A DNA stretch of 64,000 bases from Trichomonas vaginalis G3. Lineage: Eukaryota; Parabasalia; Trichomonadida; Trichomonadidae. A program made the translations under genes and the position numbers. The notes below the pieces were generated by a model. The model had not been told where the DNA came from and did no database searches. It saw only the letters and a program-made list of their open reading frames with translations. The stretch is taken from contig NC_067203.1 in the NCBI RefSeq assembly GCF_026262505.1, positions 24,409,411 to 24,473,410 of the forward strand. Reading direction: 5' to 3'. This document shows, piece after piece, positions 19,426 to 28,694 of this stretch. Position 1 is the stretch's first letter; each line of letters begins with the position of its first letter.

Positions 19426-19816
19426 TATAATGATTTTCAATCAGTAAGCTATCAAAAAGTGTCTTGGTAGGATAGCCATTATATGGTTATAAAGCTTAAA
19501 GAAAAAGGAAATTGGTAAATAAAAAAGTAAAATATTATTAACAGTGAATATGTATGGAATGATTAAAATAAAACAGTTTATTAAGCAGTTAAAGTTGACT
19601 AGACATGTACAAGATACTGATACAAATTCAATACAACGATGTAGATGTGAATGCATTTAACAACCGATCATTAACCTATTTATATGTTTTCAATTGGTGC
19701 TTATTGATAAAATGAGTACTAATTAGTTAATTCAGGAAAAATTCTTCTTGAATTGTTAAAACAATGATGAATTATACGATAATTTTGAATGTCATTTGTA
19801 TGTTAAATTAAATATC
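19426..19816. other. Upstream region of TAF6 and 3' flank of the small coiled-coil gene
   Basis: No gene is supported. A minus-strand frame at 19441-19656 has no family likeness and is taken as chance. Confidence 0.45.
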
Positions 19817-20095
19817 TTATTGGTTTTCAATTTTAGCTTTCATTTCATTGACATTTTCAAGACATTGATTTAAAACTGCACTTTGACGATTTAAATCTCG
19901 TAAATCACTATCAAGACACTGTGAAAGTAGAGCACAAGAAAAATCCAATTGCTCTAGAGATTTATTGCACCATTCTTGAAGTTCTGCAAAGCCTTTTTGT
20001 TGATTTTTTGATGAATCGCTGCTGTCTTGCTGCAATTCGTTAGGTTTGGTTGAAATGTTTTGGTCTGAAACGGAAGAATCTGTTGGTTTTTCCAT
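19817..20095 (-). CDS. Small helical/coiled-coil protein, 92 aa
   Basis: A Ser/Gln/Asp/Asn-rich N-terminus (MEKPTDSSVSDQNISTKP) is followed by a single long helix (residues ~33-92, with WCNKSLEQLDFSCALLSQCL and LNQCLENVNEMKAKIENQ). The architecture resembles small subunits of BLOC-1/BORC or Mediator-type coiled-coil complexes, but no clear family match is visible. The ATG is followed upstream by a run of A on its strand (20097-20112), so the leader is homopolymeric. Confidence 0.55.
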   Translation of the reverse strand: MEKPTDSSVSDQNISTKPNELQQDSSDSSKNQQKGFAELQEWCNKSLEQLDFSCALLSQCLDSDLRDLNRQSAVLNQCLENVNEMKAKIENQ

Positions 20096-20113
20096 GTTTT
20101 TTTTTTTTTTTTG

Positions 20114-20601
20114 AAATTTTTGAGTTATCCGTTTCCTTAAAACTGGAGACTACTGAGACCCTAGATTTGAAAATTCGATGCTACTCAATATCATGTAGTC
20201 TGGGGGACGATTTTGGTGGTGGCCAAATAATTTTCGAGGATTGGAGAACGTATAAAGTGTCAAAATGTATTTGTAAAGTGTCAAACCAGTATTCCTGTGA
20301 TTTGACAAATATCTCGAAAGTCCTGTAGCCTCTCTAACTAGTTAGGCTATTTCATTTTTGCAATGCCTTAATTCTAAATGAAGAGAAATAGAGATATTTG
20401 GATCATGGGAAATAAGTTTGTTGCTATATTAAAAGCAGTTGTTCCAAGGTTCTTTTCTGACTCAAGTTCTACATATTTGAAATTTTTTTTGTTGCAATAC
20501 ATAGAGCAGCTCATCCACAGCAATTCGTGGTATTTATTTTCTTGCTATATTAAAAGAAGTTGTTCCAAGGTTTTTAACTTATCAAAGATGAAATTTTTTA
20601 T
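20114..20601. other. Gene-poor stretch with a ~33-bp spaced direct repeat
   Basis: The string TTGCTATATTAAAAG with the following AGTTGTTCCAAGGT occurs at 20421 and again at 20542, differing by one base inside and about 120 bp apart. The plus-strand frames here show no domain. The sequence may be the remains of an older repeat. Confidence 0.45.
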
Positions 20602-21615
20602 TTAACTTAGAAACGCTACAAGCAAAAAAGAATAGGAGAGATGCTGAAATGAGTATAAAATATTACATGAGCATTGAACAGTATAGAGAAGTGTTATAGC
20701 AATTGCACCATGACCTGTATGGCCAGATTCTTTGTAGCCGTATGGAGAAAGGAATTCGCTCTGATAGTCTTTAACTTTCACATCTGTGAAATAAAATCCA
20801 CTAGGATGGAAGGGTGATTTTAACATTCTGTAGTTAGTTTTTGATACCGATGATTCATCAATCGTCATAAATCCTTTATACCCAGAAACATAAGACGATC
20901 CACCAGCACCAGATGTTATAGAATCCCATCCATCATCACCTGAACCCCCTCCAAAATACCCACAACAGCCACCGGATCCATAATTTCCTTCTATTCTAAC
21001 ATTACCACCTTTTCCAAATTCACCTGGAAGCCCTGTTGATGCATAACCCTCTGCGTGTGTTCCATTCGATGCAATCCCACCTCTTTCGAGTTGGCCTCCT
21101 TCAGGGATGGTAACACTGTCCTCATGTGTTTCGCTTGCTTTATTTCCATTATATCCTGAATAAATACCTCCGTTACCTCCTGTGGCATAAAAATTTCTAA
21201 ACTTGGCTGCACCAGCACCACCAGAACTGACAATGATTCTGGATTTAAGTGATTCGAAGTCAGTGCCGTTCTTAAGTCGGATGTCGCTGCAGCCACCACC
21301 ACTGGACGAGTTTGAGGTATTCACTCCTGAGCTGCCCCCATTATATGGGTTTTGAGTGTCATTTTGAGTTCCATAGGAGCCAACGAAAAGATAGAATGTT
21401 TGCTTGTGGAAGAGTCTGATAGCGCCAGATGTGTAAGCACCAATGCCACCTCTGGCGCCTGTAACAGAGGAGAGATTGCCACCGCTGGCGCCCCAAAGTT
21501 CGAAAAGGTAACTTCCAGCTGGTAAATCAACCTTAATTGGGTGGCATGTATGCAGGTCATCAGAACATGGGTAATTGTAAACATGCCGAAACTTATCTTG
21601 GAAGAGGGATGCTAT
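20602..21615 (-). pseudogene. Glycine-rich surface-type protein lacking a start codon
   Basis: One continuous frame of ~337 codons encodes LPAGSYLFELWGASGG at its start, many Gly-rich loops (SGGAGAAKF, GYFGGGSGDDGW, SGAGGSSYVSG) and the closing block GHGAIAITLL, then a hydrophobic tail. This is the glycine-rich domain found in ALK/LTK receptors and in large trichomonad families. A paralog lies at 63007-64000 with FELYGASGG. The frame is bounded upstream by a stop at 21616-21618 and has no ATG in its first ~95 codons, so the 5' end with any signal peptide is missing, rearranged, or on an unseen exon. No trichomonad 3' splice motif (ACTAACACACAG) was found upstream. Confidence 0.7.
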
Positions 21616-21618
21616 TTA

Positions 21619-21954
21619 TAGAGAATCTAAGGAAGCAACATCGAAAAAAGTAACTTTTATCATACACATTTCATATAATTCATTTATCATAAATCGAGAA
21701 TTATTTTTGACAAGTCTATAAATCTTTGATCAAAAAAAATTTGTAAAGATATAACTGAATGTTTGCAATAATTTTATCAAAGAATTCATACTCATTTCAC
21801 ATCTAGTAATTAATCTGGGACCTGATCAATTTTGAAATTCGAAATTTTATTTTGTACAAAATAAGATTGTGTAAAATTCAATATATGTTTTACCTTATCA
21901 ATGGCTTTCTGTTTTAGATGTAGTGGTTACCGAAAACTGCTATTGGTGAATGAA
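21619..21954. other. Gene-free host DNA left of element P2
   Basis: AT-rich sequence with no gene. Its right end supplies the left copy of the P2 target duplication (21955-21960). Confidence 0.5.
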
Positions 21955-21960
21955 TACTTT
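21955..21960. repeat. Target site duplication of P2, left copy (TACTTT)
   Basis: TACTTT lies directly outside the left terminal repeat and again at 38572-38577 directly outside the right one. Six base pairs is the size known for Maverick/Polinton integrases. The perfect match means the element moved in as a unit and that neither flank has changed since. Confidence 0.9.
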
Positions 21961-22520
21961 AGTAGTATATGTGGAGGGTTATGTGACTTTTTTTGTAAAC
22001 GTAAGAATTCATACAATATTGAACGATTTTGTATCATTTTTTTTAACATATGAAGTAAAAAATGTATGATTCTTACGGTTTTTATTCTTACGTTTTTGAA
22101 TAAATCAAGATTTAAAAATTTTCAGAATCGTAAGAAATTTACACTCAGCCCATACATAATGAAATATATTTCATCACTTATAAAAGAAGTTATATATAGA
22201 TAATGTCAGCTATTCCACGATTAATTAAACATTGTTTAAATCCTGAATGGAATCAACGGAGTCATAATGAAAAACCACATAAACGGGTAAAAAAATTAGA
22301 AACTAATGATTATTTGAATTTATGAAATCAATATTTGATTCATTCTTTCTTCAATCTCTTCTATTCTTTTTGTTAAATCATCTATTTTCATTAATGAGGT
22401 GATTCTTGATTGAGGAATAGATTTCAAACTAACCACTCCTTTTATTTTTGAAATTTTGAATCCATCAACTTTAAACATTTTATTCAATTTACATGTTGTC
22501 AATTCTTCAAATAATTTTTT
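21961..22520 (+). repeat. P2 left terminal inverted repeat, ~560 bp
   Basis: Begins AGTAGTATATGTGGAGGGTT and matches the reverse complement of 38011-38571 with few differences over its whole length. It contains a TTACGTTTTTGAATAAATC string and several TTCTTACG motifs in both directions, plus a 40-codon reading frame and the 3' half of a 116-codon one, so coding sequence extends into the repeat. Confidence 0.93.
22203..22325 (+). CDS. Tiny protein encoded inside the P2 terminal repeat, 40 aa
   Basis: ATG-started frame reading MSAIPRLIKHCLNPEWNQRS and ending NDYLNL. An identical or near-identical copy lies in the right terminal repeat on the minus strand (about 38208-38330). It is basic with a possible short amphipathic helix and no known domain. 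Presence in both repeats gives two copies per element. It overlaps the 3' end of the convergent 116-codon gene by a few bases. Confidence 0.4.
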   Translation: MSAIPRLIKHCLNPEWNQRSHNEKPHKRVKKLETNDYLNL

Positions 22521-22670
22521 ATTATTAGCATAATAGTCATTAAATTCTTCAACAGATGAAAAAATTTTTGTTTCAGTAATTGGTTTAACAACGTTTATTT
22601 TTTGTTGAACATTTTCACTTTCATTTATTTCTTCCTCCTCTGTTTCATTTATTTTTAAAATCGGTTTCAT
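22320..22670 (-). CDS. P2 protein with C-terminal coiled coil, 116 aa, half inside the repeat
   Basis: Starts MKPILKINETEEEEINESEN, is acidic at first, then has a globular stretch (FKVDGFKISKIKGVVSLKS) and a helix ending IEEIEERMNQI. The 3' half lies in the left terminal repeat, and the matching segment recurs at 38029-38229 in the right repeat as a shorter version. The ATG is preceded by the TTTTTATTT...ATAAATG pattern seen before most P2 genes. Function unknown. Confidence 0.5.
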   Translation of the reverse strand: MKPILKINETEEEEINESENVQQKINVVKPITETKIFSSVEEFNDYYANNKKLFEELTTCKLNKMFKVDGFKISKIKGVVSLKSIPQSRITSLMKIDDLTKRIEEIEERMNQILIS

Positions 22671-22737
22671 TTATCATTAAATAAAAATTAGAATATAAGT
22701 GATGAAATATATTTTTTAATTAATATTAAATCAGAAA

Positions 22738-22971
22738 TGGCGGCAGGATTCTTTAAAAAATTATGGGATGGAATTAAGAAAGCTGCGGGTTGGGTTTATA
22801 AAAAGTTATTAAACCCGTTGCAAACTTTTTGGCACCAGTAGCGAAAACGGCAGGAACTATCATAGGTGGAGTATTAGGTACTAAAGCAGGTAATCCGGCG
22901 ATGGGAGCACAAGCAGGTAACGCAATTGGTGGAATTGCTGAAGGAATACTTAATAAAATAGGAGGTAAATA
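22738..22971 (+). pseudogene. P2 small virion-type amphipathic/glycine-rich protein remnant
   Basis: The start MAAGFFKKLWDGIKKAAGWV is an amphipathic basic helix, and downstream sequence encodes a Gly/Ala-rich membrane-active-like stretch (GNAIGGIAEGILNKIGGK). The same style is seen at 22993-23205, and in P3 at 44340 and 48018. Adenovirus pVI and pX-like or membrane-lytic virion peptides look similar, so a capsid-interior role is inferred. The copy is broken. Confidence 0.4.
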
Positions 22972-22992
22972 GTGGAAAAATAAATATTATTT

Positions 22993-23205
22993 TTATCTTA
23001 GTATCGGTTGTAGTCTTTGATAAACTTTTTCTCCTTTATTTAATATTTCTCTTATTGGGGCGGCTTTTGGTGTTATTGATTCAGCAACGTCACTAATTGC
23101 TTCTTTATTCTTAAATATCCAATTTGCTCCTTTCTTCATTGTTTCCCAAACTTTATGCGCTCCTCTTTTTACTTTATCCCAAGTTTTTAAAAATCCTGCA
23201 GCCAT
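22993..23205 (-). CDS. P2 small basic amphipathic protein, 70 aa
   Basis: MAAGFLKTWDKVKRGAHKVW opens an amphipathic Lys/Trp-rich helix followed by NWIFKNKEAISDVAESITP and a second helix. It is a clear paralog in style of the plus-strand small frame at 22738 and lies convergent with it. Probable minor virion protein; no family name is justified. Confidence 0.5.
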   Translation of the reverse strand: MAAGFLKTWDKVKRGAHKVWETMKKGANWIFKNKEAISDVAESITPKAAPIREILNKGEKVYQRLQPILR

Positions 23206-23274
23206 AGTTGATTATTTCATTAAAATTAAAAATTCATTTTCATCTTTTAATTTTGATTTTTTATTTATTAATAA

Positions 23275-24913
23275 ATGACGACTAACTATTTGGTGCCAAA
23301 CACTAAACCGATTAATGGAAATGTGTTTCATTCATTCGAAAAGATAAATGAAATATTCGCAAAGAATGACGGTAGAAGATATTATAGAGAACTTGAAAGT
23401 TCATGCTATGACTCTGATGCTCCATATTTTGATGATAAACAAACTCATTTAAGAATTACAAATCCGGCTCATGATGTGAACCAATTAGGTGACACATATA
23501 TTAAACGCAAAGTTAAAGCAACTCTAGTTTCAAATAAAGCTTTCACATGTGATGCCGCTTTTAAATGCATGCGTTTATTCGTTGGTTACAAATCATCAAA
23601 TCAAAGCTTTAAACAATTAGAAGTAGAAACCGAAAGAGGTGATGCCGGTTATCTTCAGATGGATTGTGCCCGTGAATCTTTCGCATTTGCAACATATAAA
23701 CCAAAATCAGAAAGGAAAGTTAAAAAGTTTGTTCATTCGTTATATAATAATGTTCAAAAATATGATAACTCAGTATGTGGTAAATATATTGACCCTTCAG
23801 AAGTTTTCAAGAAAGCAAATGAAGAAGTTGATGTCACTTTTGATATGATTATTCCGGTAAATGATTTGTTAGCATTTCAGGCGTTCGATGATTATCCTAA
23901 ATCATTTGGTGAAATCATTCTTAAATATTATGTTTTCAGGGATACTTTAGTATTTTGTCAGGTTGACCCGTTAAGAGTTGCTGATTTACAAAATTACGTT
24001 TATGAAAAGATAACTGATGAAAATTATGAAAAGATTATGAATCATGTTTATAAATATGATCGCAAATTCCAACAAATCGGACTTCCTGCCAAATTAATTA
24101 CAAGCTTAGCCGCTACATCTGCTGACGCAACAGTTGATGACGTTATTATTTCATGCACAAAGATGGAAGTTTTAGAGGATAAATGCATTACACCAGGATA
24201 CGGTTTAATTGAAGAATCAGTTAAAGCAATACCACGTTTATTCAGTAAGGAAGATCCATTCATGATTCCAGCTCAACATATTGACGTTCGTTCACTAAAT
24301 GGAGGTTGCATCACTCCTGAAGGTATTAGCTCAGATTTCTCATACGCTCTTCATAATGTTACAGATGTTGTGTTAACATTTCCGAAGAATGCAATGCAAA
24401 GAACAGTTTTAGAAAATCCAATGCTTCGAGGTCTTCAGGTCACTATAGATTCCAGAAACTTCCCCGATCAAGCGATGACCACAGTGGGTGACATATTCTT
24501 TACACGTATGCTTCAAGCTTCTGATTTAGATGGAGTGAATGAATGCACGGAAGAATACGAGGACTCATTAACTAGACCACTGAATGATGATAATGGCACC
24601 ATTAGCTAGAACATGGAAAGACCAAACTTCATTCTTATGCACTATTCCAGTTCAACGTGATGGAGCGGGTATATTCTTTGATGGATTAGAAACTTTCAAC
24701 TCACAAGTTACAGTACAAGTGAAAGCTTATCCAATCATTCAGGGTGAAAATGACACTTACTGTTCAAAGGTGACAAATCCTCCTCAGGTTTGGTTTACTA
24801 GGACTACGTATTGGACATGGACACCGGATGAAGGTTTGAAATATCATCCAACAGGTACACCACCACAGTATAGAAGTTCATATGATGAAATATTGATGAA
24901 TAGAAATGTTTAA
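23275..24913 (+). pseudogene. Major-capsid-type protein gene of P2, broken
   Basis: A long beta-rich, non-membrane protein opens MTTNYLVPNTKPINGNVFHS and runs for most of this span; the closing part carries WKDQTSFLCTIPV and FTRTTYWTWTPDEG. Its size, beta-rich content and place directly upstream of the packaging ATPase are what is expected for the double-jelly-roll capsid protein of Mavericks. I cannot align the fold by eye, so this is an inference from position and composition. The copy is broken, with about one break. Confidence 0.5.
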
Positions 24914-24937
24914 AATTATAAATTTATTTTTGATTAA

Positions 24938-25750
24938 ATGGATTTCAATTCTGAAGAATTAGCAGGAGTATATAATACATACGTAGATGATATGATTAAT
25001 GAAGCATTGAGTGATAATAGAAATGCTCTATCTAAGGAAAAATTAATGAAAATTCCATATTCTGAATGTTACTTAAATTCAATCACTGCAGCAATTGGTA
25101 AACAAAATAAAGGTAAAACATTAACGATATTAAAACAAATTATCATTATTGCTAACACTTCCCCCATTCACATGTGTTAATTTATATCAACCGTTCAGGT
25201 TCACCTTCAGATGATACATTTGAATCTTTAAAGCATTTAATCAAAATTCCAATTATTTATTTATCACAAGAAGAAGCAGAAGATTATTTAAAAAACTTTT
25301 TAATGTATAAAGAATTATATAATACAATCAAGAAGCAAGGATTAGAGGATAAAATTATTGATAAACAACGGGATGAATTATTTGAAACACTTTCTATTTC
25401 AAATTTTGATAGAGAATTTTTGCATTCACTAATTTTTCTAGATGATGCGTGAAATCAAAACTAATAACTAATGAGAAATCATATTTTAATCATTATTAAC
25501 TCAATGTCGACACATTCAGTGTTCATTCTTTATGGCTGTTCAATACTTCAAAGCATTAAGCACAAACATTAAATCAAATCTATCAACACTTTTCATTTTC
25601 AGTGGGTTTAGTCGTCAACAGTTGAACGTTATGCTTTATCAAGTGAATTTACCAATGAGCATTAATGAACTTTACACACAATATCAGCAATTAGGTGAAC
25701 ATGGAAAAATAATAGTTGATTTAAATAAAGGAGGTGTTAAATTTGATTAA
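24938..25750 (+). pseudogene. FtsK/HerA-type packaging ATPase of P2, broken
   Basis: A Walker A loop is visible as GKQNKGKT preceded by a beta strand, and a Walker B as LHSLIFLDDA. Spacing and order fit the A32/FtsK-HerA ATPases that pump DNA into double-jelly-roll capsids. The gene starts at the ATG at 24938 behind a TTTATTTTTGATTAA leader. It follows the capsid gene, the typical Maverick order. The copy is in about three pieces. Confidence 0.7.
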
Positions 25751-25790
25751 CTTTTTATAATTAATTTTTATTTTTTATTTATAATTAAAC

Positions 25791-26683
25791 ATGACAGAAA
25801 TAGCAAATCTTCTACAGGTTCCATTAAAACAAGGGACAAACAAAAAGGGTGCATATAATAGAACTATGAAAGTTCCAGACGGAATGAAAGAATTAGTCAT
25901 TGTTGCGGTCTTCAAAAGATGTTAAACAAATGAGAAACGTTTTAACATTACCAGAAGCTCAAGCATATGCCAAACGTCATGGACCAAATTGGGAAGCACA
26001 TGAAGCAGACATTACAGGTCCAAATGGAAAACCTGATGGTATAAATGAAGTTTTCGTTACTGATGGTCAAGGTAATATTAAAGTCATAAATGGTATAAAT
26101 TAACAATGACTGATTATCCTAAACGTAAAGCATATAATGAACGTTATCCTATGCAATTTGATGAAAATGGAAAAGCTGTTAAACAATACATTGGAGAAGG
26201 TGAAAATGGTCCAATTAATTCATACCATCTTATTCCATATTCTTATTTCAATGAAGAATTAAATGCTGTTGAAGAGGGACCGGATGGATTACCACGATAT
26301 GTTAATCAGTTTGATGGTCAATATGCAATATTAGACCTGAAATTCCAGCTAAGAAATTCTTTAAAGTTGCTTTATTCGATCCAGTGTTCAATGAACAGAA
26401 AGAAGCAATGAAAGCAGAATTTAAACCAATTCAAGTGGCAAGAATTTCTTCATCTTCACTTTCAGAAGCGTTCAAGGAATTGATAAAGAAACCACTTTAT
26501 TCTCAACAAGGTTATAACTTTGATTTAATTAAAGAAAGTGATAGACGTAAATTAGAAAAATCAGATGGTTTTAAGAATGCATGTAATGAAATGATTAAAG
26601 ATATTGTAAATGATAAAATAAGACTGGAAGAAACTCAAAGCAATATCAATAACATAATTGGTGCAGTTACAAAGAAAGTATAA
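25791..26683 (+). pseudogene. Unrecognised virion-type P2 region, broken
   Basis: Several short frames encode soluble sequence, including LPEAQAYAKRHGPNWEAHEA, then VFVTDGQGNIKVING, MTDYPKRKAYNERYPMQFDE and a helical C-terminal part rich in Lys/Glu. They may be the remains of one structural protein. Position after the ATPase suggests a virion or assembly role. No family is recognised, and the copy is in several pieces. Confidence 0.4.
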
Positions 26684-26767
26684 GCAAACAATGATGAACC
26701 TTGGGATATTACCGTAACAACTAAATAAAACTTTAAATATATTTTTCTTTTTTTTATTCAATTATAA

Positions 26768-26893
26768 ATGAGAAGACGTTTCACAAGTCAAAAGAACACA
26801 AACGCAAAAGCAGAGATTACGGTTGGTTATAACGTAAATGATGATAAATCACGAATTATTCAAAATGTTAAAGTTAATGTTACCCTGAATTAA
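26768..26893 (+). CDS. Tiny basic P2 frame, 41 aa
   Basis: MRRRFTSQKNTNAKAEITVG then a beta-like stretch ending IQNVKVNVTLN. The ATG follows the T-rich leader typical of P2 genes. It may be the start of a larger, decayed gene, since the following ~250 bp hold no long frame. Confidence 0.35.
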   Translation: MRRRFTSQKNTNAKAEITVGYNVNDDKSRIIQNVKVNVTLN

Positions 26894-27141
26894 CAAGGTC
26901 AGCAACTCAACCAAATTTATTAACTCGTGACTTACCGAAGAATGAAGAGAATAAGAAAACCATGAGAATGGAGACCCAATCATTTTATCTGAACCCGGTA
27001 AAGAACCTGTTGAAATTCCCACTTATCCAACATACCCCCCACCTCTTTCATCAAACATCGAGAACCCAGGAATCTACGATTCCAGTCGCAATGCGCCATA
27101 TAAAATAGACATTAATCTGAATTAATGAAAATTTACCGTGA

Positions 27142-27465
27142 TATAATAATGATAATTATGATTCAATAATAAATTTAATTGATCAATCCGGTTTAATTAT
27201 TTTACCTTATGAATCATTAATTCACATTATCGCCATTCTTTGTGATGTTCAAGATTCAGACGTTAAGATTCAATTTTTCATAGATGATGAGGTTTCATGC
27301 TGCGGAACAGTTGCAAAAATAAATCCTATAAAGGATATTAGCACAATTAAGATATCAAAGAACGGAACAACAACTGAACTTCATTTAACATATAATGATA
27401 TTTATAATAAAATAGTTGATGAATATAAAATATCACTTGAAAAATTCTTTGTTAAGGCTATTTAA
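27142..27465 (+). pseudogene. P2 homolog of the SCCG-motif small protein
   Basis: The frame encodes SLIHIIAILCDVQDSDVKIQ, then VSCCGTVAKINPIKDI and TELHLTYNDIYNKI. It matches the P1 small protein at 1463-1677 in motif and order. Function is unknown but the pair shows that the protein is kept across diverged trichomonad Mavericks. No clear ATG leads the frame. Confidence 0.45.
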
Positions 27466-27941
27466 TATTCAAGCATTAACATTATTGAATAATAATCCTT
27501 TGAATCATAATCAATAATAATTGACCTTTCACCAGTTTCTATCGTTTGTTTTATTTTTTTTTGTTCCCCACTATCTGGATCGGTCATTGTAATTGTTTTT
27601 GTTATAGTATCAGCTTTATCTTTAACTTCAATCTTTTTTCCATCAGGATATTTAAACCAAAATTCCAAAAATTCGATATTGTCAATCTGTTCATATTTTA
27701 ATCTATCAATTACATTTTTAATACCATCTGAAAATCTTATGAAATGGTCATTATATGGGTTTGATTGAACTAAATTTGAATGAAGTGAAATATAACCCGA
27801 TGATGAATATGACATTGACTCATATTTTCTGAAAACACTAAAATTTATAACATGAATGAATTTCTTATTCGTTGAATTTATGAATTCTTGAGGTAATCTT
27901 ATTCTAGTTTTATTTATCACTGGAAAATAACGCTTTACCAT
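27462..27941 (-). CDS. P2 penton-like or minor capsid candidate, 159 aa
   Basis: ATG at 27941 (MVKRYFPVINKTRIRLPQEF) is chosen because it starts right after the shared spacer with the divergent 27961 gene. The protein is beta-rich with aromatic residues and includes FSVFRKYESMSYSSSGY and SLHSNLVQSNPYND. P3 has a similar pattern around HASFSGAQNSFLC (44657-45031). Such short beta-rich proteins would suit a vertex protein; this is inference. Confidence 0.45.
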   Translation of the reverse strand: MVKRYFPVINKTRIRLPQEFINSTNKKFIHVINFSVFRKYESMSYSSSGYISLHSNLVQSNPYNDHFIRFSDGIKNVIDRLKYEQIDNIEFLEFWFKYPDGKKIEVKDKADTITKTITMTDPDSGEQKKIKQTIETGERSIIIDYDSKDYYSIMLMLEY

Positions 27942-27960
27942 ATTTTTAATCGTAATAAAA

Positions 27961-28662
27961 ATGTCAATTATCAATATTATTTCGAATAATAACTGTGAAT
28001 TAAATTTAACAGTTAGCGGAATTTATAATGTTACTCTCGTTTCTGTGAGTGGTAAATTTAATCCCATTCTTTTAGACCCTTCAGATTATATATCATTTAT
28101 TAAAGATGACCATGAAAAAACGTATGATATGTATATAAATAATGTGATAGCGAAATGGGATATTAACATGATTTTAAGTTATTTAAATGAATCATTTATC
28201 GTATGGTATGAAGAAAATTTTAAATCAAAACCTGATAAACTTTTTGAACTTGATGAAATAAATAACCTTATTAAATTCCCGCTGAAAATTAAATTTTGTA
28301 CTCCTCATCTTCGTTCATTGTTGGGGATATTAAATTTTGAAAAAGATGTTGGGGATGTTTTGTATTCTGACACTGGTTCCAATTTCATTTTAATCAAATG
28401 TGATAAAGTTAATACCCCAATGAGATTTTCACATCAAACATTAGACCCTAACTCTTACCCATCAATACAAAACATTTTATCCATCAACTTAAACATATTT
28501 TCTTTATCATATCCGTTTCAATTATCCGGGAATTCATTTATTCTTCATTCAAAAGATTTATCAAATATTAAATTTAGAGTAACTGACCTATTTGATTGTG
28601 ATTTAGAATTCATGAATGAAATATTATGGCAATTTCAAATAGAAAAAATAGTGATGAGATAA
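27961..28662 (+). CDS. P2 beta-rich protein, possible vertex/minor capsid, 233 aa
   Basis: Starts MSIINIISNNNCELNLTVSG, is beta-rich with no membrane segment and ends FQIEKIVMR. It is divergent from the 159-residue gene with a 19-bp gap between start codons, a sign of a bidirectional promoter. It is directly followed by the fibre gene, so it may form the base to which the fibre attaches. No motif proves this. Confidence 0.5.
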   Translation: MSIINIISNNNCELNLTVSGIYNVTLVSVSGKFNPILLDPSDYISFIKDDHEKTYDMYINNVIAKWDINMILSYLNESFIVWYEENFKSKPDKLFELDEINNLIKFPLKIKFCTPHLRSLLGILNFEKDVGDVLYSDTGSNFILIKCDKVNTPMRFSHQTLDPNSYPSIQNILSINLNIFSLSYPFQLSGNSFILHSKDLSNIKFRVTDLFDCDLEFMNEILWQFQIEKIVMR

Positions 28663-28694
28663 CGGATTAAATATTTATTTTTAAATCATAATAA

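Noticed and set aside
20050-20605. Plus-strand frames of 75-92 codons
   Set aside because: The first includes the poly-T run and the antisense start of the 92-residue gene; neither shows a domain or Initiator.
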